Source: UBA7374 sp965660635
GTDB taxonomy: Bacteria; Verrucomicrobiota; Verrucomicrobiia; Opitutales; Coraliomargaritaceae
Assembly: GCA_965660635.1 (NCBI GenBank)
Contig: CBFIAS010000009.1
Coordinates: forward strand, 1-51,190
Direction of reading: 5' to 3'
Length of the DNA: 51,190 nucleotides
Shown here: piece by piece, positions 1 through 8,214 of the stretch
How positions within the stretch are numbered: position 1 is the first letter of the stretch
How the letters are laid out: every line of letters starts with the position of its first letter
The notes under the pieces: generated by a model
Told to the model about the DNA's origin: nothing
Databases searched by the model: none
What the model saw: only the letters and a program-made list of their open reading frames with translations
Translations under genes and position numbers: made by a program

Positions 1-2
1 AG

Positions 3-761
3 CCAACGCATGGCGACCTGACGATTGACGGTTTACTGCACCGGGGTTTCTATCCACGCCTCTATCAGCAGGACATCGAGCCATACCCGCTCTTGCGGGA
101 CTATTTTCAAACCTATGTGGAGCGGGACGTGCGAAACTTGCTGCGGGTGCAGGATTTGCAGACCTTTGAGACCTTTGTTCGCTTATGCGCGGGCAGGGTC
201 GGGCAATTGCTGAACCTTACATCGCTTGCCAATGACGCGGGTATTTCCTCAACCACGGCCCGGGACTGGATCGGCCTGCTGGAAACCAGCTTCATACTTT
301 TCCGCCTGAGTCCTTACCACGCCAATATCAGCAAGCGATTGATCAAGAGCCCAAAGCTCTACTTTCATGATGTAGGGCTGGCAGCTTACCTGATCGGGGT
401 GGAGGAAGAGAGTCACCTGCGGAATCATCCACTCCGGGGGCAACTGTTTGAAAACATGGTCATCGCTGACTTGCTTAAAAAACGCTTTAACAGGGGGCAA
501 GACAACCGCCTGTGTTTCTTCCGCGACAGCACAGGCAACGAGGTGGACCTGCTCTACCCGGACGGGCCAGACTTCTTGCCCGTGGAGGTGAAGTCAGGAA
601 AGACCATCAGCACGGATGCGTTCAAGGGACTAAGGACTTTCGCCGCAATTCGCAGTGACCGTGGCCCGCCTGGATTGATCGTGCATGGCGGCAGCGCTAT
701 CCAGCGCCGCACCAACGGCAACCTGTGCGGTATTTGGCAAATGCATAAAATGGTCGAATAG
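3..761 (+). CDS. DUF4143 C-terminal part of an AAA-family ATPase (5' truncated by window edge)
   Basis: The frame is open from the first bases of the window, so the N-terminal half, including the P-loop ATPase, lies outside. What remains is the DUF4143 domain typical of bacterial AAA ATPases of unknown cellular role: an ERDVRNLL-type helix, a winged-helix-like stretch with two-residue 'SSTTARDW', 'GLAAYLIGV', 'GQLFENMVIADLL', and a nuclease-like core 'RDSTGNEVDLL' followed by 'VEVKSGK'. The E-VDLL...E-K pattern resembles the restriction-endonuclease-like fold; that resemblance is inference. A TTG at 93 could be taken as a start, but family-like sequence continues upstream of it, so that would be a false start. 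These ATPases are often sporadically distributed and move between genomes. It stands apart from the HAD pair downstream (about 140 bp gap). Confidence 0.85.
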   Translation, partial: PTHGDLTIDGLLHRGFYPRLYQQDIEPYPLLRDYFQTYVERDVRNLLRVQDLQTFETFVRLCAGRVGQLLNLTSLANDAGISSTTARDWIGLLETSFILFRLSPYHANISKRLIKSPKLYFHDVGLAAYLIGVEEESHLRNHPLRGQLFENMVIADLLKKRFNRGQDNRLCFFRDSTGNEVDLLYPDGPDFLPVEVKSGKTISTDAFKGLRTFAAIRSDRGPPGLIVHGGSAIQRRTNGNLCGIWQMHKMVE

Positions 762-901
762 CACCGGAACTCATCCTGCTCTTCAGTAAAGCCTGTCCCC
801 AGCCCGGAAAAGCCGGGAATTCGTTCGCATCCTGGCTTGGCAATCACGGGCAAATGGCCAAGCTCTGCCCTGCCCTGATCCAGGCACTCACGCGAAAACA
901 C

Positions 902-1564
902 ATGAAAACTGTCCTCTTCGACCTCGACGGCACCCTTATCAACCACTTCGGCGCGATCGCCCGGAGTATCAACCACGCGCAGCGCCAACTCGACCTGCCC
1001 GAATCCTCCCTCGACACAGTCAAGGCGGCTGTCGGCGGCGGCTACAAGCGCACCCTGCAACGTCTCTTCGGAAACGATCTCGCTAGCCAGGCAGATCCTC
1101 ACTTCCTCCAATTTTTCAACGCTCATCTGCTCGAGGACATCCACATCCTTCCCGGCGCCCGCGAAATCCTCCAAGCACTCCACCAGCGCGGCAAGCAACT
1201 CGCCGTCCTGACTAACAAGAACGGCGATGCCGCCCGCCGCATCCTCCAGCACACCGGGATGGATGCATCCTTCGATGTCATCCTCGGCGCAGGCGACACC
1301 CCCCACCGGAAGCCCGACCCCGCCTTCACCCGCGCAATCCTCGACCAGCTCGGCGCAATCCCGGAGGATAGCCTCCTCGTCGGCGACTCGCCCTACGACT
1401 TCGAAGCCGCACGCAACGTCGGCATGGCCTGCTGCCTTGTCACCACTGGCAGCCATACCGCCGAACAACTAACCGCGGAAACCAGTTGCCGGGAAATCTT
1501 TGACGACCTCAACGACCTGGCCCGCGAACTCTTGAACCGTGAAACGGAATGCCAGCCCGCATGA
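902..1564 (+). CDS. HAD-family hydrolase, phosphoglycolate-phosphatase-like (first of tandem pair)
   Basis: This is a cytoplasmic haloacid-dehalogenase phosphatase of about 220 residues, the usual size for the Gph/PGP group. Motif I is at the very N-terminus (VLFDLDGTL, nucleophile and acid/base Asp), motif II is VLTNK, motif III includes the HRKPDP Lys, and motif IV is VGDSPYDFEAAR. An ATG at 854 would add 16 residues ahead of motif I, which is not typical, so I chose the ATG at 902. The stop overlaps the start of the next HAD gene (ATGA), so the two are translationally coupled. The substrate cannot be read from sequence; phosphoglycolate or another small phosphoester is likely from family resemblance. 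Confidence 0.88.
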   Translation: MKTVLFDLDGTLINHFGAIARSINHAQRQLDLPESSLDTVKAAVGGGYKRTLQRLFGNDLASQADPHFLQFFNAHLLEDIHILPGAREILQALHQRGKQLAVLTNKNGDAARRILQHTGMDASFDVILGAGDTPHRKPDPAFTRAILDQLGAIPEDSLLVGDSPYDFEAARNVGMACCLVTTGSHTAEQLTAETSCREIFDDLNDLARELLNRETECQPA

Positions 1565-2204
1565 GCCTGCCTGCCAAGCCAGACGCCGTCATCTGGGACA
1601 TGGATGGCACCCTGATCGACCAGACAACCGGCATCATCCGCTGCTACTCCGAAGTCATTTCCGCCCTCGGGCATCCTGCGCCTGATCCACAGGCCATTCG
1701 TCGAAGCATGGGTGGTCCCATGGCAGACACCATGGCCCTATTTGTCCGGCCAGAAGGGCTGGATACGGCCTGCCGCGAGTTCCGGACCCGCTTTCCCGGC
1801 CTGATGTTTGACGGCATTATCGTGCTGCCCGGCGCGCGGGAACTGGTGCACCGTTTCCATCAGGCAGGCATCCCGCAGGCTATCCTGACCAACAAGCACG
1901 GCCCGACGGCGCGGGAGGTCTCGCGGTACTGCGGCTTCGACGCCTGCATTCAAGTCTGTATTGGAAACACAGATACGGAGTGGAGCAAGCCCGACCCGGC
2001 CCTCACCCGGCATGTCCTCGGCTCCATTGACGCGCTCAACGCGACAGGGGCCATCTGCATCGGCGACTCCCCGACCGACGTGGCCACCGCCCGCAATGTC
2101 GACCTGCAATGCTACGGCGTGTCGACCGGGGCGCACAGCGCGGAAGAATTACTGGCCGCGGGCGCGGCAGAGGTTGCCAGCTCATTGGGAGACTGGCTGA
2201 ACGA

Positions 2205-2208
<4 letters not shown>
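1561..2208 (+). CDS. HAD-family hydrolase, paralogue of the preceding gene
   Basis: This second HAD phosphatase (215 residues) has motif I IWDMDGTLID, motif II ILTNKHG, a KPDP Lys motif and motif IV IGDSPTDVATAR. Its segments line up closely with the upstream gene (ARELVHRFHQAG versus AREILQALHQRG), so the pair probably arose by tandem duplication, although they have diverged well. The start at 1561 gives an ATGA overlap with the first gene; an in-frame ATG at 1549 adds four residues and cannot be excluded. The TAG stop lies inside the CTAG that forms the left boundary of the repeat element at 2205-2453. The substrate is unknown. Confidence 0.86.
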
Positions 2209-2449
<241 letters not shown>

Positions 2450-2453
<4 letters not shown>

Positions 2454-4738
2454 CTCATCTGCATGGGATCCACGTCGATCTGGTCATGCACGTCGCGGTC
2501 CATGCTGAAGTCCTCGCGAAGTGAAACGATGCGCTCAATGACACGCGCGGCGCTCGGCGCGAAATACCAGAGCTGGAAACGGTACTCGTCGCGGATTTTC
2601 TCAATCGGGGCGGCCGCCGGACCACGGATCTCAATCTCTGCGCCCAGCGCCTGCTCCAGGGTCTTGGCCCACTGCTCGCTGTAGAAGGTGACCTTTTCCG
2701 GATTCCGCCCGCGGAAGAGATGCCGGATCAGATGGCGGAACGGCGGGTAGTTGAACTCTCGGCGCTGCTCCAGTTCCTCCAGTTGGAATCCATCAAAGTC
2801 CGACTTCCGCGCAAACTGGATGGGCGGAGCGTGCGGCGTGCTCGTCTGGATGACTACCTCGCCAGCGCGGTCGCCCCGCCCTGCCCGGCCGGAAACCTGC
2901 ACAATCAACTGGAAGGTGCGCTCGGCCGCACGGAAATCCTCCACATGCAGAGACTTGTCCGCATCAATCAACCCGACCAAGGTGACATTGGGAAAGTCCA
3001 AGCCCTTGGCGATCATCTGCGTTCCAACCAGCAGGTCGATCCGGCCCCTCCTGAAGTCCCCGAGAATCTTCCGGAAAAGGTTTTTCTTCGACATGGAGTC
3101 CGCGTCCATCCGCACGACATTGGCCCGGGGCAGGATCTGTTGCACCACGTCCTCGATCTTCTGCGTTCCCTGCCCGCGGAACCGGACGCCGGAAGCGCGG
3201 CACTTCGGGCAGTTCTGCGGGGCAGTCTGCTCCGCCGCGCAGAGGTGGCAACGTAGCTTCCCGTCGGTTCGGTGGTAGGTCATCGGTATGCTGCATTGCC
3301 CGCACTCGGCGACGTATCCGCAATCCGGGCAGAGCAAGCTGGTGGAGAATCCGCGCCGGTTAAGGAAAAGGATGCTCTGTTCTTTCTTCTCAAAGCGGTC
3401 AATCAGCTTGTCCGCCAGCAGGGAGGAGATGGGCGAGCCCTTGTTGCGCCCGGTCAGGCCCTCGCGTCGCATGTCAACCAGGTGAATGCGCGGCAACTCG
3501 CAGTGGTCGACCCGCTTGAGCATACGGTCCACCGCGTATTTCCCCCGCTCCACGTTGTAGAGCGACTCGAGCGATGGCGTGGCAGAACCGACAATGCAGA
3601 GAGCCTTGTTGCGGCTGGCCCGGTAAACCGCGACATCGCGGCCGTGGTAGCGCGGATTGTCCTCCTGCTTGTAGGAAGGCTCATGCTCCTCATCCACGAT
3701 CATCAACTTGAGGTTTTGCACCGGTGCGAACACCGCCGAGCGGGCGCCGACTACGACGCGGGCCTCCCCGCTGGCCAAGGCTCTCCAGGCATCGTAGCGT
3801 TCGCCGTCGCTCAAATGGCTGTGCCAGACCACGGTCTTGACCCCGCGCGCCTCCAGCCGCGCGCGAACGCGCCCTACCGTCTGCGGAGCAAGGGCCACTT
3901 CGGGCACGAGAAAAACAACCCCGCCTCCGGAGGCCACGACGCGCTCGACCGCGTTCAGGTAGACCTCGGTTTTGCCCGAGCCGGTTACCCCGTGCAACAG
4001 CCGCACGCTGAATTTGCCGCTGTCTATTGACCCGAAGATGGCCTCGACACAACAGGACTGCTCGGCTGTCAATTCCGGCCGGACGGCGTTGATCTCCTCG
4101 GTGGATTCATCCAGGTCGTCCGCGTAGGCGATGCGCTGCTGCTCGTTGTCGGTTTCCATAAGCCAACCCTTGCTGACCAGTGCCTGGCAGGCAGAAGCGC
4201 TGATGCCCAGCCGCTTGAGAATGACAGCGCGCGGTTGCGGCTTCATTTGTGACTGCATGAAGCGGAGCAACTCGGCCTGCCGGGGCGCGCGCTTCTCCAA
4301 CTGCTCTAATTCCTCCGGCGCAGGCGGCTCGCCAGCCGTGATGAACCGTCGTGTCTTCGGTTTCATCCCCCGGCGGATGGCGGCGGGGATCATTGCCTCC
4401 AGCACAGCCTCCGGACTGCTCGCATAATAGCGCACTGCCCAGCGAAACAAGTCGAGCAATTCGGGAGTCAGCACAGGATGCTCCTGCACCACCTCGTAGA
4501 GCATCTTGAGCTTGCCCGGTGGGATAGCTTGACCGGTGCCCGACCGGACAACCACACCCAGTTCGCTGCGTCGGCGCAAAGGGATCCGTACAAGCGACCC
4601 GGGCACGACACACTCGCGGCAAGTCGGCGGCACAGCATAGGCAAGGGCCTTGTCGAAGCCGGAAAAGGCCACCACCTCGACGATGGATGCCGGCTTGCTC
4701 GTTTCAATCTCGGCCATTGCCGTAAATCTTGGTGGCAT
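2450..4738 (-). CDS. priA: Primosomal protein N' (replication restart helicase PriA)
   Basis: PriA is a 3'-to-5' helicase that recognises stalled forks and reloads the replicative helicase. This 762-residue copy is of normal length. It has the N-terminal 3'BD (VVAFSGFDKALAYAVP), Walker A GVTGSGKTEVY near residue 255, the DEEH box in IVDEEHEPSYKQ, and the paired zinc-binding cysteines (CPDCGYVAECGQC, then CHLC and CPKC). Helicase motifs V-VI include GTQMIAKGLDFPNVTLVG and QVSGRAGRG. The first ATG is at 4738; an ATG at 4717 gives MAEIETSKP and is nearly as likely. It is the last gene of a tight minus-strand run after the TPR gene (8-bp gap) and the Fur-type gene. Its TAG stop lies in the CTAG bounding the 2205-2453 element. 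Confidence 0.97.
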
Positions 4739-4746
4739 CAGCCCTC

Positions 4747-5112
4747 TCAGGCGATGCCCAGTTCAGTGAGCAGCGCGTGATAGGCCGGATGGGATTGCAG
4801 TCCGGAGAGGTCCGGGTCGTTGCGCATCCACTCGTAGTCCTTGTAGCCATGGTGAATAGCCGCTCGCAAAGCCCCGGCAGCATCACGGAAACGGCCCTTC
4901 AGGGCCAGACTGCAGGCCAGGTTGTAGTGCGCGATCGGGTCTTCCGGCATCAGCCGGACAAGTTTCCGGTCCATGCGCAGTCCATCGTCGATCCGTCCGG
5001 CTTTTGTGTAGAGGTGGGCCAGGATGCCTGCGGTGCGCGTGTCCCGCGGCATCCGGCGGTGGAGCGACTCGAAAAAGCCGAGTTCAAAAGTGTATGCATC
5101 GCGCACGCTCAT
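4747..5112 (-). CDS. TPR-repeat protein, small
   Basis: This 121-residue cytoplasmic protein is built almost entirely of helical repeats. At least two tetratricopeptide motifs are visible: RTAGILAHLYTKAGRIDDGLR, and AHYNLACSLALKGRFRDAAGALRAAI, with the canonical A-x-G/L and A-L-A spacing. A C-terminal stretch (MRNDPDLSGLQSHPAY) resembles the TPR-end 'D.DF..L...P' signature seen in scaffold TPRs. No catalytic motif or signal peptide is present. It starts 9 bp after the Fur-type gene and ends 8 bp before priA, so co-transcription is very likely. A specific partner cannot be named. Confidence 0.85.
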   Translation of the reverse strand: MSVRDAYTFELGFFESLHRRMPRDTRTAGILAHLYTKAGRIDDGLRMDRKLVRLMPEDPIAHYNLACSLALKGRFRDAAGALRAAIHHGYKDYEWMRNDPDLSGLQSHPAYHALLTELGIA

Positions 5113-5121
5113 CCGGGCAAT

Positions 5122-5610
5122 TCAGGACCGGGCCTGCGCGGTCAGGTTGGCGCATTCCCCGCTTTTCTTTCCGAGACAGCGAGCACTGACTTGCAGCCGC
5201 TGGTCAACCACTTCCAGGCCGAGCTTGGAGGCGACAGTCTGCCCGTACCATTCCATGAACGGCGCGTCGATTTCGAAGATCTTCTCACAATCAACACAGA
5301 TCACCTGGGCCTGGAAAGCACGGGCATCCCTGTTGGCCATGTAGAACTTGTAGTCGCGCCCTACATCAACCTCGCGGATCAGGTTGCTCTCGGTCAGGAT
5401 AGGCAGCGCTCGATAAACCGTGGCGCGGGATACCGAGCTGTCGATGGCCCGGGCTTTTTCCAGCAGATCCTCAGCGGTGAAGTGATCCTCCATACCGTAG
5501 GCGGCATCAAAAATGGCCATCCTCTGGTTGGTCACGCGCAGACCTTTGCTATTCAAGAACTCCTTGAAGGTGTCACGCACGGGATCGGTACTGGAATGTT
5601 TCTCTGCCAT
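5122..5610 (-). CDS. Fur-family transcriptional regulator, atypical metal site
   Basis: This is a 162-residue Fur-type dimeric repressor with a winged helix (LRVTNQRMAIFDAA, then SRATVYRALPIL as recognition helix) and a C-terminal dimerisation domain. The structural zinc cysteines are kept (CVDC near residue 105 and C-x7-C near the end). The regulatory site is unusual: the family's HHDH cluster before the CxxC reads FQAQVICVDC here, the Glu of the FEL-type strand is Tyr (KFYM), and the later His of NHxL is Gln (DQRL). Only the early His (HFTAEDL) remains. I chose the ATG at 5610 because upstream residues do not resemble Fur. It heads the run with the TPR gene and priA. Two 11-bp tandem repeats lie just upstream. 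Confidence 0.88.
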   Translation of the reverse strand: MAEKHSSTDPVRDTFKEFLNSKGLRVTNQRMAIFDAAYGMEDHFTAEDLLEKARAIDSSVSRATVYRALPILTESNLIREVDVGRDYKFYMANRDARAFQAQVICVDCEKIFEIDAPFMEWYGQTVASKLGLEVVDQRLQVSARCLGKKSGECANLTAQARS

Positions 5611-5615
5611 TCTTT

Positions 5616-5637
5616 TATTGAGACTGTATTGAGACTG
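5616..5637. promoter_or_regulatory. Two tandem 11-bp direct repeats upstream of the Fur-type gene
   Basis: The sequence tattgagactg occurs twice with no gap (5616-5626 and 5627-5637), 5 bp upstream of the regulator's start codon and about 115 bp from rplU, which is divergent. An 11-bp repeat places both copies on the same face of the helix, as expected for cooperative binding. It is not a classic inverted Fur box. Autoregulation by the Fur-type protein is inference. Confidence 0.4.
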
Positions 5638-5753
5638 AAAAAAAGCAAGGCAAGCCTGCTTTAGGAAAACCCGGCAGATTACTGGCAAAGCTTGGAGATT
5701 TTTCTTGATTTCACCCCGTGGAACGCTTTTTTCGAGCGTTTCCCAAGATTACC

Positions 5754-6068
5754 ATGAAAGCAACGATCCGCACACAAGGCCGCCAGTTCACAGTCTCTGA
5801 AGGAGACGTGTTAAAGGTTAATGCCTACCCGAACACCGAGGCCGGAGACAGCATCGACCTGAACGAAGTGCTCATGGTGGGCGAAGGCGCGGAAGCCCGC
5901 TTCGGCGCCCCGCTGGTTGAAGGAGCCACCGTCAAGGCCACCGTCCTCGAGAACAAGAAGGACAAGAAGATCATGGTCTTCAAAAAGAAACGCCGCCAAG
6001 GCTACAAACGTCGCCGTGGCCATCGCCAGCACCTGTCCGTAATCAAGATCGAGTCGATCTCCGCGTAA
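5754..6068 (+). CDS. rplU: 50S ribosomal protein L21
   Basis: bL21 sits on the large subunit and contacts 23S rRNA. The 104-residue product has the family pattern MKATIRTQGRQFTVSEGD, the VGEG...GAPLVEGATVKATV core and the basic RNA-binding tail KKKRRQGYKRRRGHRQ. Upstream in-frame residues (from 5718) do not fit the family, so the ATG at 5754 is the start. It forms the usual pair with rpmA, 57 bp downstream. The frequent third partner obg is absent here; the next gene is on the other strand. Confidence 0.98.
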   Translation: MKATIRTQGRQFTVSEGDVLKVNAYPNTEAGDSIDLNEVLMVGEGAEARFGAPLVEGATVKATVLENKKDKKIMVFKKKRRQGYKRRRGHRQHLSVIKIESISA

Positions 6069-6125
6069 ATTCACCTCTTTCACCTCTTTCTTCCCCTTCA
6101 AAACGAACGTCAACACCCACAAGTC

Positions 6126-6371
6126 ATGTCACACAAAAAAGGACAAGGAACTTCCAAGAACGGACGCGACAGCAACAGCAAGCGTCTCGGCATCAAAAAG
6201 TTTGGCGGCGAGGCCGTCGTTGCAGGCAACATCATTCTTCGCCAGCGCGGCACCCGGTATCATCCGGGCAACAATGTCGGCATCGGCCGCGACCACACCC
6301 TCTTCGCCCTGAACGACGGCAAGGTCGCCTTCGACAAGGAGCACCGCAAGGTCGCCGTTGTCGAAGCCTAG
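6126..6371 (+). CDS. rpmA: 50S ribosomal protein L27
   Basis: bL27 lies near the peptidyl-transferase centre. The 81-residue product shows family landmarks: KKGQGTSKNGRDSNSKRLGIK, a GNIILRQRGTRYHPG core and a GRDHTLFAL strand. The N-terminus is MSHKKGQG with no cleavable Firmicutes-type extension. It is the second gene after rplU and is followed 23 bp later by a strong intrinsic terminator that closes the operon. Confidence 0.98.
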   Translation: MSHKKGQGTSKNGRDSNSKRLGIKKFGGEAVVAGNIILRQRGTRYHPGNNVGIGRDHTLFALNDGKVAFDKEHRKVAVVEA

Positions 6372-6393
6372 ATTGCAGAGCACACCTTTCAAT

Positions 6394-6425
6394 AAATCCC
6401 GCTTCTAACACGGCGGGATTTTTTT
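6394..6425 (+). terminator. Intrinsic terminator of rplU-rpmA
   Basis: A perfect 9-bp stem aaatcccgc (6394-6402) pairs with gcgggattt (6413-6421) around a 10-nt loop and runs into seven T residues (6419-6425). It lies just after rpmA. Confidence 0.9.
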
Positions 6426-6451
6426 GTGCCCGGGGTCCTCCGGCTCCTCTC

Positions 6452-7519
6452 TCAGGCGTCTGCGTAGTCGTCGAGATGCACCCGACGCCCGGCGCCAGCC
6501 AGCGAGTCTGCCACCATCTCGGTGAACCGCATGTAGCGCACACCGTCTTGAAAAGAGGTCAACTCCACCGGCTTGCCGGTGCGGACCGATTCGACAAAAT
6601 CCGCCTCCACCTGCCAGCCCCGGCTCTGCTCACGCGAAAGCGTGATCTTGCGCTCCTCCGCCGAACCAGCATCGGCGTAGAGCAACTGCTTCTGGAAAGC
6701 GTCAAAACGCAAGGCACCCTTTGATCCGTTCAACCGGAACTCCATCCGGGGCTTACCCGACTCGACTCCGCTGAAGTGGTAAACCAGCCGCGCTCCCCCT
6801 TCTACAAAACGGCCGACCACACTGAGACTGTCCGGCAACTCGACCGCACAAGGCGCGTCTTCTCCCGGATAGCAACGACTGGGCTGAAAGACAGCACCAT
6901 CAGCCAGCAGCCAGGAAGGTTCCTGGTCGATCCAGCGGAGTATGGTCTCGTGCATGATGCCCATGGTAAGGACATTCTTCCCGCTCCGGGATACATCCTG
7001 CCGCCAGGTCATCGGCGCATCCGGGCAAGCCAGATGCCCGCCTGTATGGACAACCCGCACCTCCAGTAATTCGCCGATATCACCCGCCTCCACCATGCCC
7101 CGGATGGTGCTGTCAAAATCCAGTGAAAACGGGGCCGGGACCAGTTGAGCGACCTGCTCCGGCCGGGCCTTCGCAGCCTGTAGCATGGAGCGCGCTTCAG
7201 CAAGGTCACAGGCCATCCGGGCCTCGCACAGCACATGTTTGCCGTTCTCCAAAGCGGCAATAGTAGCCTCTGCGTGCAAGTAAGGCCAGGTGCCAATGCA
7301 GACTGCGTCAATCGACGAATCCTCCACAATCTGCCGCCAGTTCCCGCAAACCCGGCGGATGCCATATTTCTCCGCCACCGCGCGGCCTGATTCGACTGAA
7401 CGGTTCGCTACCGCCGAAAGCTCGACCGCCTCCTGTTTTTGGAATCCCGGCAAGTGCATTTGGCGGGTGTTACCGCCTGCGCCGATAAAGCCGATCCGTA
7501 GCGTTCCGTTTTTCATCAT
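6452..7519 (-). CDS. Gfo/Idh/MocA-family NAD(P)-dependent oxidoreductase
   Basis: This 355-residue cytoplasmic protein starts with a Rossmann fold: LRIGFIGAGGNTRQMHLPGF carries the GxGxxx dinucleotide loop near residues 10-17. The canonical EKP motif that follows the family's GKHVLC is changed to CEARMA, a known variant in part of the family, so the usual substrate-positioning Lys is missing. The C-terminal alpha/beta domain is present (TGGHLACPDAP, MGIMHETILRWID). The substrate, probably a sugar or cyclitol, cannot be told. The ATG at 7519 overlaps the stop of the ABC ATPase gene (ATGA); an ATG at 7516 immediately follows it. Coupling to a lipoprotein exporter is unexpected for this enzyme. 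Confidence 0.9.
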   Translation of the reverse strand: MMKNGTLRIGFIGAGGNTRQMHLPGFQKQEAVELSAVANRSVESGRAVAEKYGIRRVCGNWRQIVEDSSIDAVCIGTWPYLHAEATIAALENGKHVLCEARMACDLAEARSMLQAAKARPEQVAQLVPAPFSLDFDSTIRGMVEAGDIGELLEVRVVHTGGHLACPDAPMTWRQDVSRSGKNVLTMGIMHETILRWIDQEPSWLLADGAVFQPSRCYPGEDAPCAVELPDSLSVVGRFVEGGARLVYHFSGVESGKPRMEFRLNGSKGALRFDAFQKQLLYADAGSAEERKITLSREQSRGWQVEADFVESVRTGKPVELTSFQDGVRYMRFTEMVADSLAGAGRRVHLDDYADA

Positions 7520-8214
7520 TGATTGTCCTCCTCAGAAAGATGGCCGCCGTGCAATTTCAACCGGCGCTGCGTGCGGGCTGCAAACCCTGGATGATGCGTG
7601 ACCAGAGCCAAGCACTTCCCCGACTCGGCGACCAGTTGCAAGAGCAACTCCATGACGGCCTCCGCCGTGCCCTCGTCGAGATTACCGGTCGGCTCGTCGG
7701 CCAGGATCAAGGGTGGATCATTGACCAGGGCTCGGGCCAGGGCAACCCGCTGGCGCTCCCCCCCCGAGAGCTTGGTCGGGCAATGCCGCAACCGGTGGCC
7801 CATCCCCACTTGCCGGAGCAGGGCCTCTCCGCGATCCGTCCATTCACTGCCACGCTTGCCCCGGATGCGGGCCGCCAGCAGGACGTTCTCCAGCGCATTC
7901 AACTCCGGAGCCAGATAATACGCCTGGAATACAAAACCGATCAAGTCGCTCCGGCCCCCGGCCAGCCAGGAAAGAGAGCGGCCACCCACCTCTTCCCTCC
8001 GCCAGCGCAGACTGCCGGAATCCGGACGTTCCAATCCGGAAAGCACGTTCAGCAAAGTCGATTTTCCGCTGCCCGACTCCCCGCGGATGCTCACACTCTC
8101 CCCTGCCCGCAGCCGTAGAGACACCCCGTCCAAGACACGAATTGGCCCGCCCTCCCCGGCAAATGCCTTGGTCAGCCCTTCAGCTTCCAACAGCTCTGTT
8201 CTCAGGTTATTCAC
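7516..8214 (-). CDS. lolD: ABC transporter ATP-binding protein, LolD-type
   Basis: This is the ATPase subunit of the LolCDE class, which extracts lipoproteins from the inner membrane for delivery to the outer membrane. The 232-residue protein has Walker A GESGSGKST (near residue 45), a Q-loop VFQAYYLAPELNALENVLL, signature LSGGERQRVALARAL, Walker B LILADEPTGNLD and the H-loop VTHH. The start is GTG at 8214 and overlaps the end of the permease gene by 8 bp, so both subunits are translated together. The MacB group is the alternative, but the permease partner favours Lol. Confidence 0.88.
   Translation of the reverse strand: MNNLRTELLEAEGLTKAFAGEGGPIRVLDGVSLRLRAGESVSIRGESGSGKSTLLNVLSGLERPDSGSLRWRREEVGGRSLSWLAGGRSDLIGFVFQAYYLAPELNALENVLLAARIRGKRGSEWTDRGEALLRQVGMGHRLRHCPTKLSGGERQRVALARALVNDPPLILADEPTGNLDEGTAEAVMELLLQLVAESGKCLALVTHHPGFAARTQRRLKLHGGHLSEEDNQ

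Noticed and set aside
803..817. Small hairpin cccgg/ccggg after the DUF4143 gene
   Set aside because: The 5-bp stem has no T tract and is too weak to call a terminator.
554..1468. A 304-residue open frame on the minus strand
   Set aside because: It is antisense to the first HAD gene and the end of the DUF4143 gene, both of which have clear motifs.
4729..5664. A 311-residue open frame on the plus strand
   Set aside because: It is antisense to the TPR and Fur-type genes and lacks recognisable domains.
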